A stretch of 64,000 nucleotides of DNA from Ephydatia muelleri. Its lineage: Eukaryota > Porifera > Demospongiae > Spongillida > Spongillidae. The position numbers and the translations under genes were made by a program. A model generated the notes under the pieces. It saw nothing but the letters and a program-made list of their open reading frames with translations. It had not been told where the DNA came from and searched no databases. The DNA lies in contig JABACO010000013.1 of assembly GCA_013339895.1 (NCBI GenBank), forward strand, positions 1,815,562 through 1,879,561, read 5' to 3'. Below are positions 15,161-28,365 of this stretch, in pieces (the first letter of the stretch is position 1; every line of letters begins with the position of its first letter).

Positions 15161-15849
15161 TCAAGGTGGTGGCCGCAGACGTGCATGACGAGCTGCCTCA
15201 TCTCCAGGCCCAAACGTTATTGAATGCCAGCAACGAACATGGCAGCAAAGACGACAGGAGGGAAGGGGAGGAGGGTTCGTGTGCGGCAGTGGAAGTCACT
15301 GCAGATGTGCACAAAGAGGTGCCTCACCACACAACATTGACAGGTGATGTGGACCAAGGTTCAGAAAGCACTCCACTGCTGGTCGAGGTGACGCTGGGAT
15401 CACACCAGAAAGGTTCGTCACCACAAACGGAACTGGTTCCAGCACAGATCCAAGTTGCACTTGGCATGGTCCTGAATAGTGCACCGGACTGCACATTAGG
15501 GGCAGCGCTTGATGCCTCGGCCAATTGCACTCTTCCTGAGCAGACGAAGGCTTTGGCAGATCCATATGACATTCACGTCAATCACTTGCAGGCCACACCT
15601 CCTGAACCAGACATGCCACAGGAGACAGAAAATGCTATAGTGGATTGCAATGTTATGTCACCAACTACACAGGGAAAAACTGATCACCTATTTGTGATAG
15701 GGGACACATCTGTTATCACAACTGTTGGTGTTGGTCATGCTGATCAGAGCATTCGAGAAGTACCCAGTGATTTAAACATGACTGTTGGGTGCAAAGGTCA
15801 AGTAGATTCCACTTCAGAAATTATACCACTCTTGAATACAGTTGCCTGA
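15161..15849 (+). CDS. Possible C-terminal extension of the STK32 kinase
   Basis: An ORF open from 15124 to a stop at 15847-15849 overlaps the end of the last STK32 exon in the -1 frame. It encodes about 240 residues, acidic and Thr/Val-rich with recurring VEVT-like motifs, and no known domain. A four-G run at 15138-15141 (GAAGGGGCAG) is the obvious point where one missing base would join the frames. Alternatives are an alternative transcript or a chance ORF. A single long ORF this open and uniform in composition next to a kinase tail favours real coding sequence. Confidence 0.4.
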
Positions 15850-15932
15850 TTGAAAAGTTTTTTTTTCATGAGACAATCTCATCCAAGATGCTGATATCAG
15901 GAGATTCTACCAGATACATGGCTGGTCATTAA

Positions 15933-15981
<49 letters not shown>

Positions 15982-16153
15982 TGGTGTTTGCAAGAATGTG
16001 TATGGTATGTCCTTGTTGCATTTTGTTCAACTTTTAATAATTTTTTAAAATGTACATTCTACTGACTCAGAAGTCTGTTTTTCCTTTTTTGCTCAAGTTC
16101 TCCAACATGTCTCCAGTGATCCGCACTCATCTCGGCACACCCGTAACTAATGC
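15850..16153. other. Convergent intergenic region with (TG)n
   Basis: Holds the 3' ends of STK32 and MCMBP. A (TG) microsatellite lies at 15937-15979. No gene seen. Confidence 0.6.
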
Positions 16154-19100
16154 TCACCAGCCTGGTTGAAAGGGAGGTGTGGTGATGGGTTGGGCAGTAG
16201 ACACAGGGGCCAACCTTGCTAGGCACAGGAGATGATGTAATGTATCAGCAGTGGCTCCCGGATCAACCCTTCTCAGAGCAACAAAGTCATTTCCTACAAC
16301 CTGTTTGTATGCACACCCACCCACACAAACAAAAACGCTTGCAACAAATTGAATACAACATAAACGCAACGAAACTCACTGTCTGAAGCTCCGTGGGAAG
16401 TGAGCATTGGATCTCGCGACACACTCCTAAGTATTCCCTCAGGGTGCGAACCTGTGGCTCTGTGAGACGCTTGATTGCCCTATCTCCTGGAGGGGCCAGG
16501 GCAACAGGGTCTAAAGGCACCTCGCAGTTGTCCTGTAGGAATGAGAGATGGAAGGTGGAGGATGTGAGGTGTGTGTGTGTGTAACGGTGGTGTATGGAGA
16601 TGGTGACAAGGGAAACTGCCCATGCAAAATGTGAGAAGGTCAATGGCAGTTCAAGGTCGAAGTGTTACCAGAAAGGTGTGTGTGGTGATCAGACTGGTAA
16701 GAATGTCAGGGAACGGGCAGACGAATGTGTGTGGATGGAGGACATGCGATCGTTAGTACCTACTTTAATGATGCTTCTGCCTTCTGAGAAGACCATGACA
16801 GGCTAGCCGCAGGAGGAACACAAATGGACAATGAGTGAAAGGTTGTGGCACTCAGCACTTACTGTATCACAACTGAATTCAGTATTATAGTATTGAAAAT
16901 CGTAGTGGATCCTCTGCCATCGACAAAGGTGGCAAAGCGATGCCAAGTTCTGAACACCTTGCTCATTGAGTCGCCCTGGACTCAGCTGAGTTTCGTCTAC
17001 AACCAGAAGGGTACCTGTTTCAATGAATGGGTGGATGGGTGGGTGGAATGTGTACATGTGAATGTGTGAATGCATGTGTAAAAATTAATCTGGACACACC
17101 TGCAGAGAATTGAAGTTTGCCTGACTGCATTCTGTTGGTCTCGTAATCTTTCTTTGGAGTGAACCTGAGTGTATTCATGTTGGTGAGAGTCATAGGAAGA
17201 AAATGACACTGCAGTACAGGGGAGACGACAAACAAAGAGAGAAGAGAGACATGGCAGTGAAAAACCTAACAAAAAAAAAAAACATGACATCACAGGGTAC
17301 CTTAGGCACCAGGTCCTGCAGAACAGAAAAGTAGGATGTAGCAAAGGACAGGCTTTGAGCCCCAAGAAGAGGACATTGGCTGATGTTGACTGCAAATGAT
17401 CCCAGCGCAAGAACCTCTGTACGGCCGTAACTAAGGACCCAACAAAAAACAAAAAAAAAACAGGAATAGTACATGGCCGGTGACACAAGGGTGTGTAGGT
17501 GAGGGACACAAGACAGTACTCACACAGAGGAAAGGATGTGAAGCAATGCATACTCCGCAGCCAGCCTATCTCCCAGCAACACCTCCGTCAACACACTCAG
17601 GGCAAGCTCTCTTGCTCCCCCCACTGCAGACAAGTCTTAAGAGGGGGAAATAGAAACAAAAAAAAAAAAACGGGGCAATAATCACTAGCAGCATTTTTAC
17701 AAAGGAGCAGATAAAACAAGAAGCAATAATTTATTTATTCATTAAGGAGCGGATAATTCGGACAACCTTTGAGGAGCGCGAGGCTTCCACCGGTCACAAG
17801 GGGATTGGAGTGTGACAGGAGACGCGAGAGGATGCAGTGGAGGCGCGGGACAAGGGAGGGAGGAGGAGAGCGTGCCTTGCGTTCGGCAGCTCCTTCGGCT
17901 GCAAACGGATTAAAGAGAAGGTCTTGGTCCGGATCGGCCGAGTTGTGGTCAAAACATGCCAGGGACGGGTTCACTGACAGTACCCCAATAAACTCCACCA
18001 TCGAGGCAACCTTGTACTGTTCGAGACTGTCCCCGTAGACCTGCGGGGGAAGAGAGGAGAAGCGATGGGTAGCGTGAGGAGGGGAGAGGGCGGGAGCTAT
18101 AAGGGAGAGGGAAGGGGTAAGGAGATTGTGGGTTGGAATGTGCCCAAGGAGCTTATACAAGGGCTTGTGCATACACACTACACACTTCAATACAATAGCT
18201 ACATTAATTGTGTGTACAGACACAAAAGTATTGTGTATGCCTACGTTCCCACAAGGTTGGTACACACAGGCATGCCATGGTTGAATACTGTCCTTTGAAG
18301 TGGGAACTGGTTAGTTATGGGCTACGAGAGCACTAGCGTGTGCAAAGCCATAAGAGTGACGTGTCAACCCCCTGGAGTGCATGACACCTCACACGGAGTC
18401 ATGTGACACCCTGTTACAACCCACATGCGCAACTGCTCCAATAGAATTGGAATGTGCATTGCTTTGATCGGGACGCCTAGCTTCATTAAAATCAAATTAG
18501 GCACGTCAGTGTGCGTCATCACCCACAAATCTATTAGTAAGGAATGTTCCCATAGGACATCTGCTGCACCCCCCACCACTCTCATCCCTCTCCCTCACTC
18601 CTCCCTCACTCCTTCCACACCACCCTCACTCACTCACCACCCTCACTCCTCACTCACCACCCTCACTCTCCACACATCACCCACTCCTCACCAGCACTCA
18701 CCTGACATTACCTCACCCTCACTCCTCTCGCCCCCACATCACCCTCGCTCCTCACTTCCCATATCACTCTCACTCCTCTCCACATCACCCTCACTCCTCT
18801 CACACGCCCACATCACCCTCACTCCTCTCACACCCACATCACCCTCCCCCTCTCACACTCCCCCATCACCCCTCCATCCTCTCACAGTCCCACATCACCC
18901 TCACTCCTCTCACACTCCCACATCACCCTCACTCCTCTACACTCCCACATCACCCTCACTCCCCACATCACCCTCATTCTCACACTCCCACACACCCTCA
19001 CTCCTCACACTCCCACATCACCCTCATTCTCACACTCCCACACACCCTCACTCCTCACACTCCCACATCACCCTCATTCTCATACTCCCACACACCTCAC

Positions 19101-20803
19101 TCCTCACACTCCCACATCACCCTCACTCCTCACACTCCTCACTCTAACATCACCCTCACTCCTCCCTCTTCCGTAACTGAAAAGAACCTGACATAATAGA
19201 AAGCAAGTTTTAATTACTTCAGAACTAGACACCTGAAAGCCCATGATGGCTAACTCTACAATCCTGACCTTCACAAGACAAGAAATGCCTCCTTCTTTCT
19301 CGTCAAGAACTGGGAAGACTGGCTTCTGGCCTCCATCACCTTCTACTCCGAGGAATGAAACCAGTCGTGTCAGTTACTGATGCACTCCTTCCCCCATCCC
19401 TCCCTCCCCCTCCACCAGCTAGGTGGTACACCCTCCCTCCCTCCCCCTCCACCAGCTAGGTGGTACACCCTCCCTCCCTCCCCCTCCACCAGCTAGGTGG
19501 TACACCCTCCCTCCCTCCCCCTCCACCAGCTAGGTGGTACACCCTCCCTCCCCCTCCACCAGCTAGGTGGTACACCCTCCCTCCCTCCCCCTCCACCAGC
19601 TAGGTGGTACACCCTCCCTCCCCCTCCAGCAGCTAGGTGGTGTGCTCATAATCGCCCATTTAAAAACTTGCAGTTATCGTGTGATAACCTAATTAAAAAT
19701 GCAGACATCTAAGTGATTTTAAACATTCCACTTGCCTAAACAATCTCCAAACTCCCATTTCTACTCACACACCACTCCACACACAAACACCTTTCATGTG
19801 ACCTTCGTCTTGCTGCTTACAACGTTTGCTGCTCCCATCCCCAATCTGTGTGTCGCTGCTGTCCATCTTGTCATCCCCACCATCCTCATCACACAATCCC
19901 CTCTTCGCCCCTCTCCCTGAGGTCTGCTCGCCTCCAACCTCTAAACCTTCTTCTGTGTCCCTCCTAAAGGCCTATTAGTTGTGTCGTCAAGGCAACATAA
20001 AAAAGTACGGTGTATTTGGGGAGAGGAAGGGGCAGGGCCTAGTAGGAGGTCACAGTAATAGCAGACAAGGTGTGCTTATGTGGGATACTGCCTTGGCCCA
20101 CTCTGTCTCGGCAGGGATGGGGACACAGTACAGCGTTGTTCGTTCGTCGGTGATGGCGACAGCTGGGTCTTCGTCTAACTCATAATTAGGCTGCAAGGGA
20201 GCAAACATGTACCAAATGCAGATTGAGGTATCTGAAAACGTCTAACGGTCACAGCAATCCAATAGAAGCTCACCGGATAATTGAAAACATCGCGGTATTT
20301 TCCACAGCAGAGGACCTAAATAAGGGGTGTGGTTAATCAGTATTCTAATTATAAAATTCTGTATTAATTTTTTTTTTTCCAACACGCGCGTGATGCGTTT
20401 GGGCGGTCGTACCTTGTCTCCAGTAGAAGTGTTCACCAGCTGGTACGTGTTCAGATAGTACTCGGGTTCAAACTGGTCCTGTATCATACAGCGATAACGC
20501 ACTAGGCAGCCGTCCGTAAGAGCGTGTAACGGCCTATCGTTAAGCGATGGAACCTGTTGCGAAAAGTAGAGCCCAGCATAAGTGGAAAGATTAAAATGTT
20601 TTATTACAAGATGCAAAGACCTTTGCTATGTCATCAGCTGTAGCAAAATGCGATGAAAAGAAGGCTTCAACGCCCCAGTCTCCTTTCCCGCCTTTTTCTG
20701 CCAATTGAATATTAATGTCCCAAGTCCATCACACAAATCTACAAAACTTACCAAACAGTCCTTGTATCACTGTCAGCGGCTCTGTTATAATTAAGTCACT
20801 CAT
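16154..20803 (-). CDS. MCMBP: Mini-chromosome maintenance complex-binding protein (MCMBP)
   Basis: Fifteen exons on the minus strand: 20803-20752, 20697-20621, 20553-20413, 20315-20274, 20190-20089, 19971-19791, 19345-19269, 18040-17767, 17635-17524, 17430-17301, 17208-17100, 17014-16863, 16802-16764, 16532-16380 and 16300-16154. All phases agree and give about 595 residues (vertebrate forms about 640). Matching segments: PLTVIQGLF at the N-terminus, [10 protein letters not shown] and [27 protein letters not shown], acidic KR..DEDGGDD linker, [56 protein letters not shown]. The protein binds MCM2-7 in the nucleus and is implicated in unloading MCM complexes and sister-chromatid cohesion. The C-terminus stops at PPFQPGW, shorter than vertebrate forms. 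Intron 7 (19268-18041) is swollen by CTC-rich repeats. Shares a promoter with D2HGDH. Confidence 0.95.
18556..19170. repeat. CTC/CAC-rich minisatellite in MCMBP intron 7
   Basis: Irregular repeats of CTCCCACATCACCCTCACTC, about 600 bp, on the non-coding strand of MCMBP. Confidence 0.85.
19384..19640. repeat. Minisatellite of about 34 bp in MCMBP intron 6
   Basis: Seven copies built on CACCAGCTAGGTGGTACACC plus a CCCT-rich spacer. Each unit contains a short inverted repeat (ACCAGCTAGGTGGT). Confidence 0.85.
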
Positions 20804-20865
20804 TTTTTGCAGTCAGGTTCTCGTTCCAGCTGCAACTGTCTCCAAGCCGGGCTCTGAATTAAACT
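20804..20865. promoter_or_regulatory. 62-bp shared divergent promoter, MCMBP / D2HGDH
   Basis: The MCMBP start codon (20803, minus) and the D2HGDH start codon (20866, plus) are only 62 bp apart. Transcription start sites must lie within or across the neighbouring 5' exons. No TATA box visible. Confidence 0.65.
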
Positions 20866-22054
20866 ATGCTTCTGTCCCGGAGAGTATTGCAAACCTGGGC
20901 AGCGAGGGTCCTTGCGAGAAACTCGAGTTCTGCTGTTCCGCTTACTAGCGCACACTATCCGGTAAAGAGGCACGATTTTGCGCGGGTAAGAGTCCGCACA
21001 CGAGTACATAAAATTATCCGTAAACTCACCCCCTTTCTCGTCCATTGTTACACACGAGGTTTCGGAGTTGGACTTGCAAGAATTTCGATCCATATTAGGT
21101 GACAGGGTTATCACCAATGCCTCTGAACTAGAACCTTACAACACAGACTGGCTGCGGAACTTAAGGTGTGCATGAAAAATAACGACTTCCCGCAGCATAA
21201 AAACCTACGCCCACGCACAGAGGTCAGAGTACAGTTGCGCTTCGGCCAAAGACAACTGATGAAGTATCCAGAATCCTAGCGCACTGTAGCAAGAATAGGT
21301 ACGAGATGTGTGTGTATGTGTGTGTGCATTTGTGACCTGTGACTATGCGTGTTTAGTGAGCTGCTTATGTGTTACTGATGTGTGTGTATTTGTGCATGTG
21401 TGTGTGTGTGTGTTTATTTGTGTCTTCTAGAGCAACCAAATTTTATGTGACCATGTGCACCTCCTATTTACATACCTCTCCATATGTATGTGCAGAATTG
21501 CGGTGGTCCCCCAGGGTGGTAACACAGGTCTCGTGGGTAAGCCGCACCCACTTCGTACCCGTGGGTTTTAAAAGCCCCGCCCCATTTCTACACAGGGGGA
21601 AGCAACCCTGTGTTTGACGAGGTGGTGCTCTCTCTATCCCTCATGAATGAAGTCATTTCAGTGGATGAGGTGGCAGGCAAGAGCCAAACAATCGTTTCCA
21701 TGGTCACGGTTTGTTGATCTCTGTTTCTATATGGTGATCGCCCAGGTACCCTGGTATGTCAGTCGGGTTGCGTGCTGGAGTCATTGGATGCCATGTTGGC
21801 AAAGAAAGGGTTAATGATGCCCCTTGACCTTGGAGCCAAAGGAAGGTGAGGTCACTGATCTTCCGCCTGGGGCGGGGGGTGATGTCATACTTGAGTGTAC
21901 AGCTGTCAGGTTGGAGGAAATGTGTCCACGAATGCGGGTGGACTGAGGTTGATGCGCTATGGCTCGCTGCACGGAAGCATCTTGGGTATTGAGGTGGTAG
22001 GTGGAGTGTGTGTGCATGCGTATGCTGTGTGAATGTGTGCACGTGCACGTTTGC

Positions 22055-22137
<83 letters not shown>

Positions 22138-23348
22138 AATGGGCTTAGTTAAGTAGAGCATGGAAAAGAGCCTCCCTTGAAACAGGTTTTGCCAGATGGG
22201 AAGGTGTTGGACCTGCTGAGTACTCTGCGCAAGGACAACACAGGCAGGTGGCCTTTTGTGTAGAGGAGGAGTGAGGAGGAGGGAGGGAGGGGGTGGGGAG
22301 GGAGGGGGTGGGGAGGGAGGGGGGTGGGGAGGGAGGGAGGGATTGGGGAGGGAGGGAGGAGGTGGGGAGGGAGGGGGTGGGGAGGGAGGAGGTGGGGAGA
22401 GAGAGGGATTGGGGAGGGAGGAGGTGAGGAGGGAGGAAGTGGAGAGGGAGGAGGTGGGGAGGTGGGGAGGGAGGGGGTGAGGAGGTGGGGAGGGAAGGGG
22501 TGAGGAGAGAGGGAGGAGGTGGGAAGAGAGGGAGGAAGGGAGAGAACAGCACTACCAGGGGTGAAGCCATCTTAAACACACATCAAGATACAGCAGCTCT
22601 GATTATCGTGACTCCAGGTTATGACCTGAAGCAGCTCTTCATAGGGGCAGAGGGGACCCTCGGCGTTGTGACAGCCATCTCGATTCTGACACCTCCAAGG
22701 CCCAAGGTACAACCAGATTAGGAGCAGATCCCCAGACCCAAGTTGTACCCCTCTTTCTCCCAACGGTGCTGTTCCCTGTGTGATGTGTCTGCATTATTGT
22801 ACCAGTGAAAGATTCCTTCTTGCATTCACAATGCACACATACACACACGTACATACACACACATACACACACATACACACACTTGCACGTGCACACACAT
22901 ACACACACACACACACACACGCACACACACACACATACACACACATACACACACGTACATACACTTGCACGTGCACACACATGCACGTATTTCACACATT
23001 TCACATACACACATTACACACATTTCACACACACACACACACGTTACACTTTGCAGGCTGTAAATGTGGCTTTCATGGGTTTGCAGCAGCTTCGAAGCAG
23101 TGTGGCAGACTTATCTAACAGCCAAGACGTTCCTGGGAGAGATACTCTCTGGTCAGCAAGACGAGGGAGGTGGTCTGGGGAGGAGGCAGTAGGTAGGAGG
23201 GAGGGAGAAGCCATATGGGGTAGACGGAACATACCAATATATGGCCAAGCTTGCTGTGTTTCAAATCATAACAATCTCATGATTTCAAATAGTAACTTCT
23301 TAGTGGGAACAGTTATGTAGCAGCTGAAGATATTGCCAACAAATTGTG

Positions 23349-23386
<38 letters not shown>

Positions 23387-26157
23387 AAGTAAAGCTCACT
23401 CCAAGGGAGGATGAGGCTGGGGACTGGATTGGGAAGCCGTATAGATTAGTTGAACTGCATGGTCTCATTCATCACACAAATGTACACTGCAGACCGATAC
23501 ATACACACAAATGGAAAGAGAAAAGTAAATATATCTATTTTATCTGGCATGAACGTGACCAGAGATGGGGGAGAACCCCACAATTAACTATGTTAACCAT
23601 TATTTGCACTCGCACACACATACCCACACGTACATACATGCATGTTACATGCACGCACGCACACATACCCACATGTACATACATGCATGTTACACATTGT
23701 TGCATATATAACCTGCACCTCACTAGCTGTGGAATTCATGGATGCTGCCTCGATGCAGCTGGTGGAGAAACACTTGGCGCTGTGCAATCCAATATCTCCC
23801 CAACCCTTCTACGCCCTCGTGGAGACATCCGGCTCCAGTGATGCTCACGATAAAATGGTCAGAGTGCCCCTCCCACTCATGTGGCCCTCCCTCTAACCAA
23901 ATGGTTGGATTGATGATTTGTGGCAGGATATACCATTTCTGATTATTAGTACAATTTGTTGGGTTTTTTTTAATTATTTTATTTGGGACAGTTTCCGCGA
24001 AAATTGCCCCACGGTTAAAAAGTTATAAAAATGCATCGCGTTTGAATCGCTATAACTTCCCAACGGATAACGCTATCGACTTCCTATTTTCAACACTTCA
24101 TAGTGAAATGGTGTAGTATGAAGTGTTGAAAATAAGAAGTCGATAGCGTTATCCGTTGGGAAGTTATAGCGATTCAAACGCGATGCATTTTTAACCGTGG
24201 GGCAATTTTCGCGGAAACTGTTCCATTTACAATAACAAATAAAGCACGTGATGGCACAATACATGCACTTATCAAACTGCTGTTTGATTTCAAAAGCTGT
24301 TTCATTAGTTTCAACATAAGTATGATTTGTTTTTTGGTGGGGGTGCTAATATAGGGAGTGACCCAAAAGGGTTAAGAGTGTGCTATTGTGTAGTATAGAA
24401 GTGTGTACACGTTTCTTTGCATATTGCCCAAATCTATCTGCACATACACATACACACTACATACATATAGGATCATTTCTGCAAAAAGGGACCTAACGCA
24501 TGTTTTTTTCAAGATTTCAAATTTTATTATATTCTAGAAGTCTGAAATTTCCTTTACACATTGCTTCTTACGCACTGAGAATCAGAGTATCTGTCATGGA
24601 GGTGTAAGGCTCTGAATGTTTAATTAGCCATACATTTCAACGCAAGCATTACATTTCTATTGCGCGTACTGGAAATATACATTAGGTCCCTTTTTGCAGA
24701 AACGATTCTATATATGTATGCACACATACACACTTGTGCACACACATACACACATACACACATACACACTTGTGCACACACATACACACATACACACATA
24801 CACACTTGTGCACACACATACAAACTTGTGCACACACATACACACATACACACTTGTGCACACACATACACACTTGTGCACACATACACACTTGTGCACA
24901 CACATACACACATACACACTTGTGCACACACATACACACTTGTGCACACATACACACTTGTGCACACACATACACAGTGATAACAATGCAAGTGTTGACA
25001 GTTCTGGGTATGAATACACTTACTAGTAACGTATGCAGTGTTGAGGGTAGGGGGGAATGGAGACTAATTTGTTGTTCTTACAAAATAATGGTTTGAGCTA
25101 AATAAACCACACAGAAACTGGACACTTTTTTCGAGTACATAATGAAAGAGAACCTCATCAACGATGGAAGCATTGCAACTGATTACACCAAGGTAAGGAT
25201 TACCTCATATTGCTTGTAAACAATGTGCATACAGCTGTATGGCAGATAATAAAGGACACCATTCTCCCCTCCCACACCACTCTCCTCTCCCACACCACTC
25301 TCCCCTCCCACACCACCTCCCCTCCCACACCACCCTCTCCTCCCACACAAAAAACACAAATTGGCTAGTAGCTGCGAAACATGTGGGCGCTCAGGGAGAG
25401 GATAACTGAGGCACTAACCAGAGAAGGTGTGACATACAAGGTACATGTGATCGCACACCATTTTGGTGAAGCTTTAAGAAATCTCTCCTGCTTTTAAAAT
25501 AATTTATGCCGAAGTACGATGTGTCACTGCCAATGGCAGTGATGTACGATCTTGTGGTGGAGACCAGACAACGGTGCCTCCCTTTGGCCAAATGCACTGT
25601 TGGTTATGGCCACATTGGTGATGGTAATTTGGTTGTGAGGCAATGGCCGTACTTTGGTGTAGTTAACCGTTCTTTGTTGTCTGTGTCACCTAGGTAACCT
25701 CCACCTGAATATTGTGGGGGAGACACATTCTAAGAAGCTGCTTCACTTGATAGAGCCGTTCGTGTTTGAATGGACAGGTAAAAAAAAAAAAGTTGCTGGA
25801 ATTTTTTTTTTTACCACTTCAATTTGCAACCACTTGGCATTCTAATGAAGCTCGACACAGGGGAAGTATTTCGGCAGAACATGGCCTGGGGTTTAAGAAA
25901 GCTGATTACATCTACTACTCCAAATCTAAAGAAGCTGTTGACGTGATGAAGAGTTTGAAACAGCTGTTCGATCCCCAGGTAACGGTCACTTGTCCGTCAT
26001 CAGTATCTCCCAGTCACTCCAGGATATACATATGCACTCACATACACTCACACACATACACACACACACACACACGTGCACTGTTTAAATTACTTTCATT
26101 GCTTCAACTTGTCAATAGGGTATCTTGAATCCATACAAGACCCTTCCACAACAGTGA
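20866..26157 (+). CDS. D2HGDH: D-2-hydroxyglutarate dehydrogenase, mitochondrial
   Basis: Seventeen exons: 20866-20961, 21059-21165, 21221-21298, 21496-21536, 21596-21676, 21746-21845, 21903-22000, 22196-22243, 22618-22706, 23057-23151, 23727-23857, 25115-25192, 25372-25440, 25515-25623, 25694-25777, 25851-25978 and 26119-26157, about 489 residues. The first exon ([20 protein letters not shown]) is a typical mitochondrial import signal. The FAD-binding PCMH segment shows [39 protein letters not shown] and [12 protein letters not shown]. The C-terminal catalytic half shows [14 protein letters not shown] and [12 protein letters not shown], holding the metal and substrate histidines. It oxidises D-2-hydroxyglutarate to 2-oxoglutarate, passing electrons to ETF. 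Exon 10 has one extra T (23080-23082) that breaks the frame. Introns 5 (21677) and 8 (22244) start with GC. Intron 11 hosts a hairpin MITE. Confidence 0.95.
22056..22137. repeat. (TG)n microsatellite in D2HGDH intron 7
   Basis: About 40 uninterrupted TG units. Confidence 0.95.
22262..22546. repeat. GGGA/GGTGGGGA purine-rich minisatellite in D2HGDH intron 8
   Basis: Repeats of GGGAGGGAGGGGGTGGGGA, a possible G-quadruplex-forming tract on the coding strand. Confidence 0.9.
22834..23042. repeat. CA/CATA microsatellite cluster in D2HGDH intron 9
   Basis: Mixed (CA)n and CATACA units ending 15 bp before exon 10. Confidence 0.9.
23985..24224. mobile_element. Palindromic MITE, copy 1 (in D2HGDH intron 11)
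   Basis: About 240 bp that folds on itself over almost its whole length. Termini are GGGACAGTTTCCGCGAAAAT and its inverse. It is flanked by ATTT on both sides (23981-23984 and 24225-24228), consistent with a 4-bp target duplication. A second copy lies at 44281-44530. No coding capacity. Confidence 0.85.
24716..24977. repeat. Minisatellite ACACTTGTGCACACACATAC in D2HGDH intron 11
   Basis: About 13 irregular copies. It contains the self-complementary core TTGTGCACA. Confidence 0.9.
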
Positions 26158-26259
26158 CACTTGACAGAGACAATAATACAGGTGTGTGTATGTGTGCTTT
26201 TTTTTTTTCCCTTTGCTTTTTGGCAACCCTTTTGAGAGCATTTGCTGCTGTTGTTCAAT
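26158..26259. other. Convergent 102-bp gap between D2HGDH and MRPS22 stops
   Basis: The two genes end tail to tail here. Their 3' UTRs must overlap or be very short. Confidence 0.6.
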
Positions 26260-27886
26260 TCATTGCGCCTGTGCACTGCAAGGTTCCCTCGCGTTGATTT
26301 TGGCACTAGCCAATGTGGCCAGATCAGACCACCCATGATGTTCACAGAACTCCTACGGGGCAGAGAGGCAAGATATTGAAGGAAAAAGGTGGAGAGAAGA
26401 GCAAAGGAGGAACAAAAGAGATGGATTGGATAGTGGTGTACATATCCATTGATACTAAACATACTTGGACACATTTCTTCCCAGCTTTGGTGGAACCTTT
26501 GCTGAACTCATGGTCAGGATAGCACAACTTGAACAGCCCCACTAAATCTATTGCATCTTCTATCCTGTCATTGGGGGGTAGTAAAAGAATCCATAACTAC
26601 AAGATAGATCCAATCGTCAACCCCTCCTCCCCATCTCACAGGTTTCTCTCAAGCATGTCTTCCACTATCCCCTTGAGAAGCTGTCTTGTCATAAGGTACC
26701 ACAGCAGGCCACCAAAGTGCCTCGTTGAACGCAGCAAGTCGTACAAACCTCTACTCGCAATATCGTCATACACTGCGTGATGCACCTTGAGGAAATATAA
26801 GAATTAATTAATCAATGTATTAATTAACTCTTTCATAGGCAACAGAGCAATATTGTATCGCAGGTGCTATACTAAAGTCACTCTATCTAAACAGTTAACA
26901 CTTTGTAGTCAACAACACATTGATCACTTGTCATATTAGTGTAAGTTGTTTACTAACTACGTTTCACACTGCATGTGTACCGTAATAACTGGCTTTGGTC
27001 GTGGAAGAGTTAGGTAGAGAAGGTATGATAAAACATGTGTAGCATGTACACACCACATAGGTACACCTGCAACATGTGTAACACACACCACACATATACA
27101 CTTGCACATGCTCGTATGCACAACACGTACATATGCACATATGCACACACCCTAACACGTGCACATATGCACACACCCTAACACGTGCACATATGCACAC
27201 ACACCCTAACACGTGCACATATGCACACACCCTAACACGTGCACACACCCTAACACGTGCACATATGCACACACCCCAACACGTGCACATATGCACACAC
27301 CTAACACGTGCACATATGCACACACCCTAACACGTGCACATATGCACACACCCTAACACGTGCACATATGCACACACCCCAACACGTGCACATATGCACA
27401 CACCCTAACACGTGCACATATGCACACACCCTAACACATGTGCACATATGCACACACCCTAACACATGTGCACATATGCACACACCCTAACACAGGTGCA
27501 CATATGCACACACCCTAACACACGTGCACATATGCACACACCCTAACACACGTGCACATATGCACACACCCTAACACACGTGCACATATGCACACACCCT
27601 AACACACGTGCACATATGCACACACCCTAACACACGTGCACATATGCACACACCCTAACACACGTGCACATATGCACACACCCTAACACACGTGCACATA
27701 TGCACACACCCTAATATAGTCCACGGAGTCTGGCTCGCACTGGATGTTGGCTCTTTCCAGCACCTCTTCGTGTCGCTGTTCCTTCAGCAGCCTGGCCAGG
27801 TCACTGCCTTGAAGCATGGCTGGCAATGTGAGCTGACGCCCAAGGGCAGGAAAGTATATCTACCAGTACCACACACCACACACCAC

Positions 27887-27965
<79 letters not shown>

Positions 27966-28289
27966 TAGCATCATCAAAACAAGATGGAAGTAGCGGTGAG
28001 CTGTAGTGGCTTGCCTGACACATACGATCCCTCTCGTTCCATGTGGCTTCCCTTAGGTTTCCATTCTTCTCTCGCACTACAATTCGACGGCTCTGTTGGC
28101 AAATCCGTTTTATTACCACAGGTGTGCGTGTGCACATTGTGTGTGTGGTGTGTGTGTGTGTGCATGTGTGGTGTGTGTGTGTGGTATGTGTGTGTGTGCA
28201 GTGTGTGTGTGTGTGGTGTGTGTGTGTGTGTGTGTGGTGTGTGTGTGGTGTATGTGTGTGGTGTGTGCGTCTGGTGTGTGTGTGTGTAT

Positions 28290-28365
<76 letters not shown>

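Noticed and set aside
20715-20948. Plus-strand ORF covering the MCMBP/D2HGDH promoter
   Set aside because: It lies antisense to MCMBP exon 1 in a different frame from the D2HGDH leader peptide and matches nothing.
27133-27715. Regularly spaced repeats that could suggest a CRISPR array
   Set aside because: Units are directly adjacent with no unique spacers, in an animal gene intron; it is a minisatellite.
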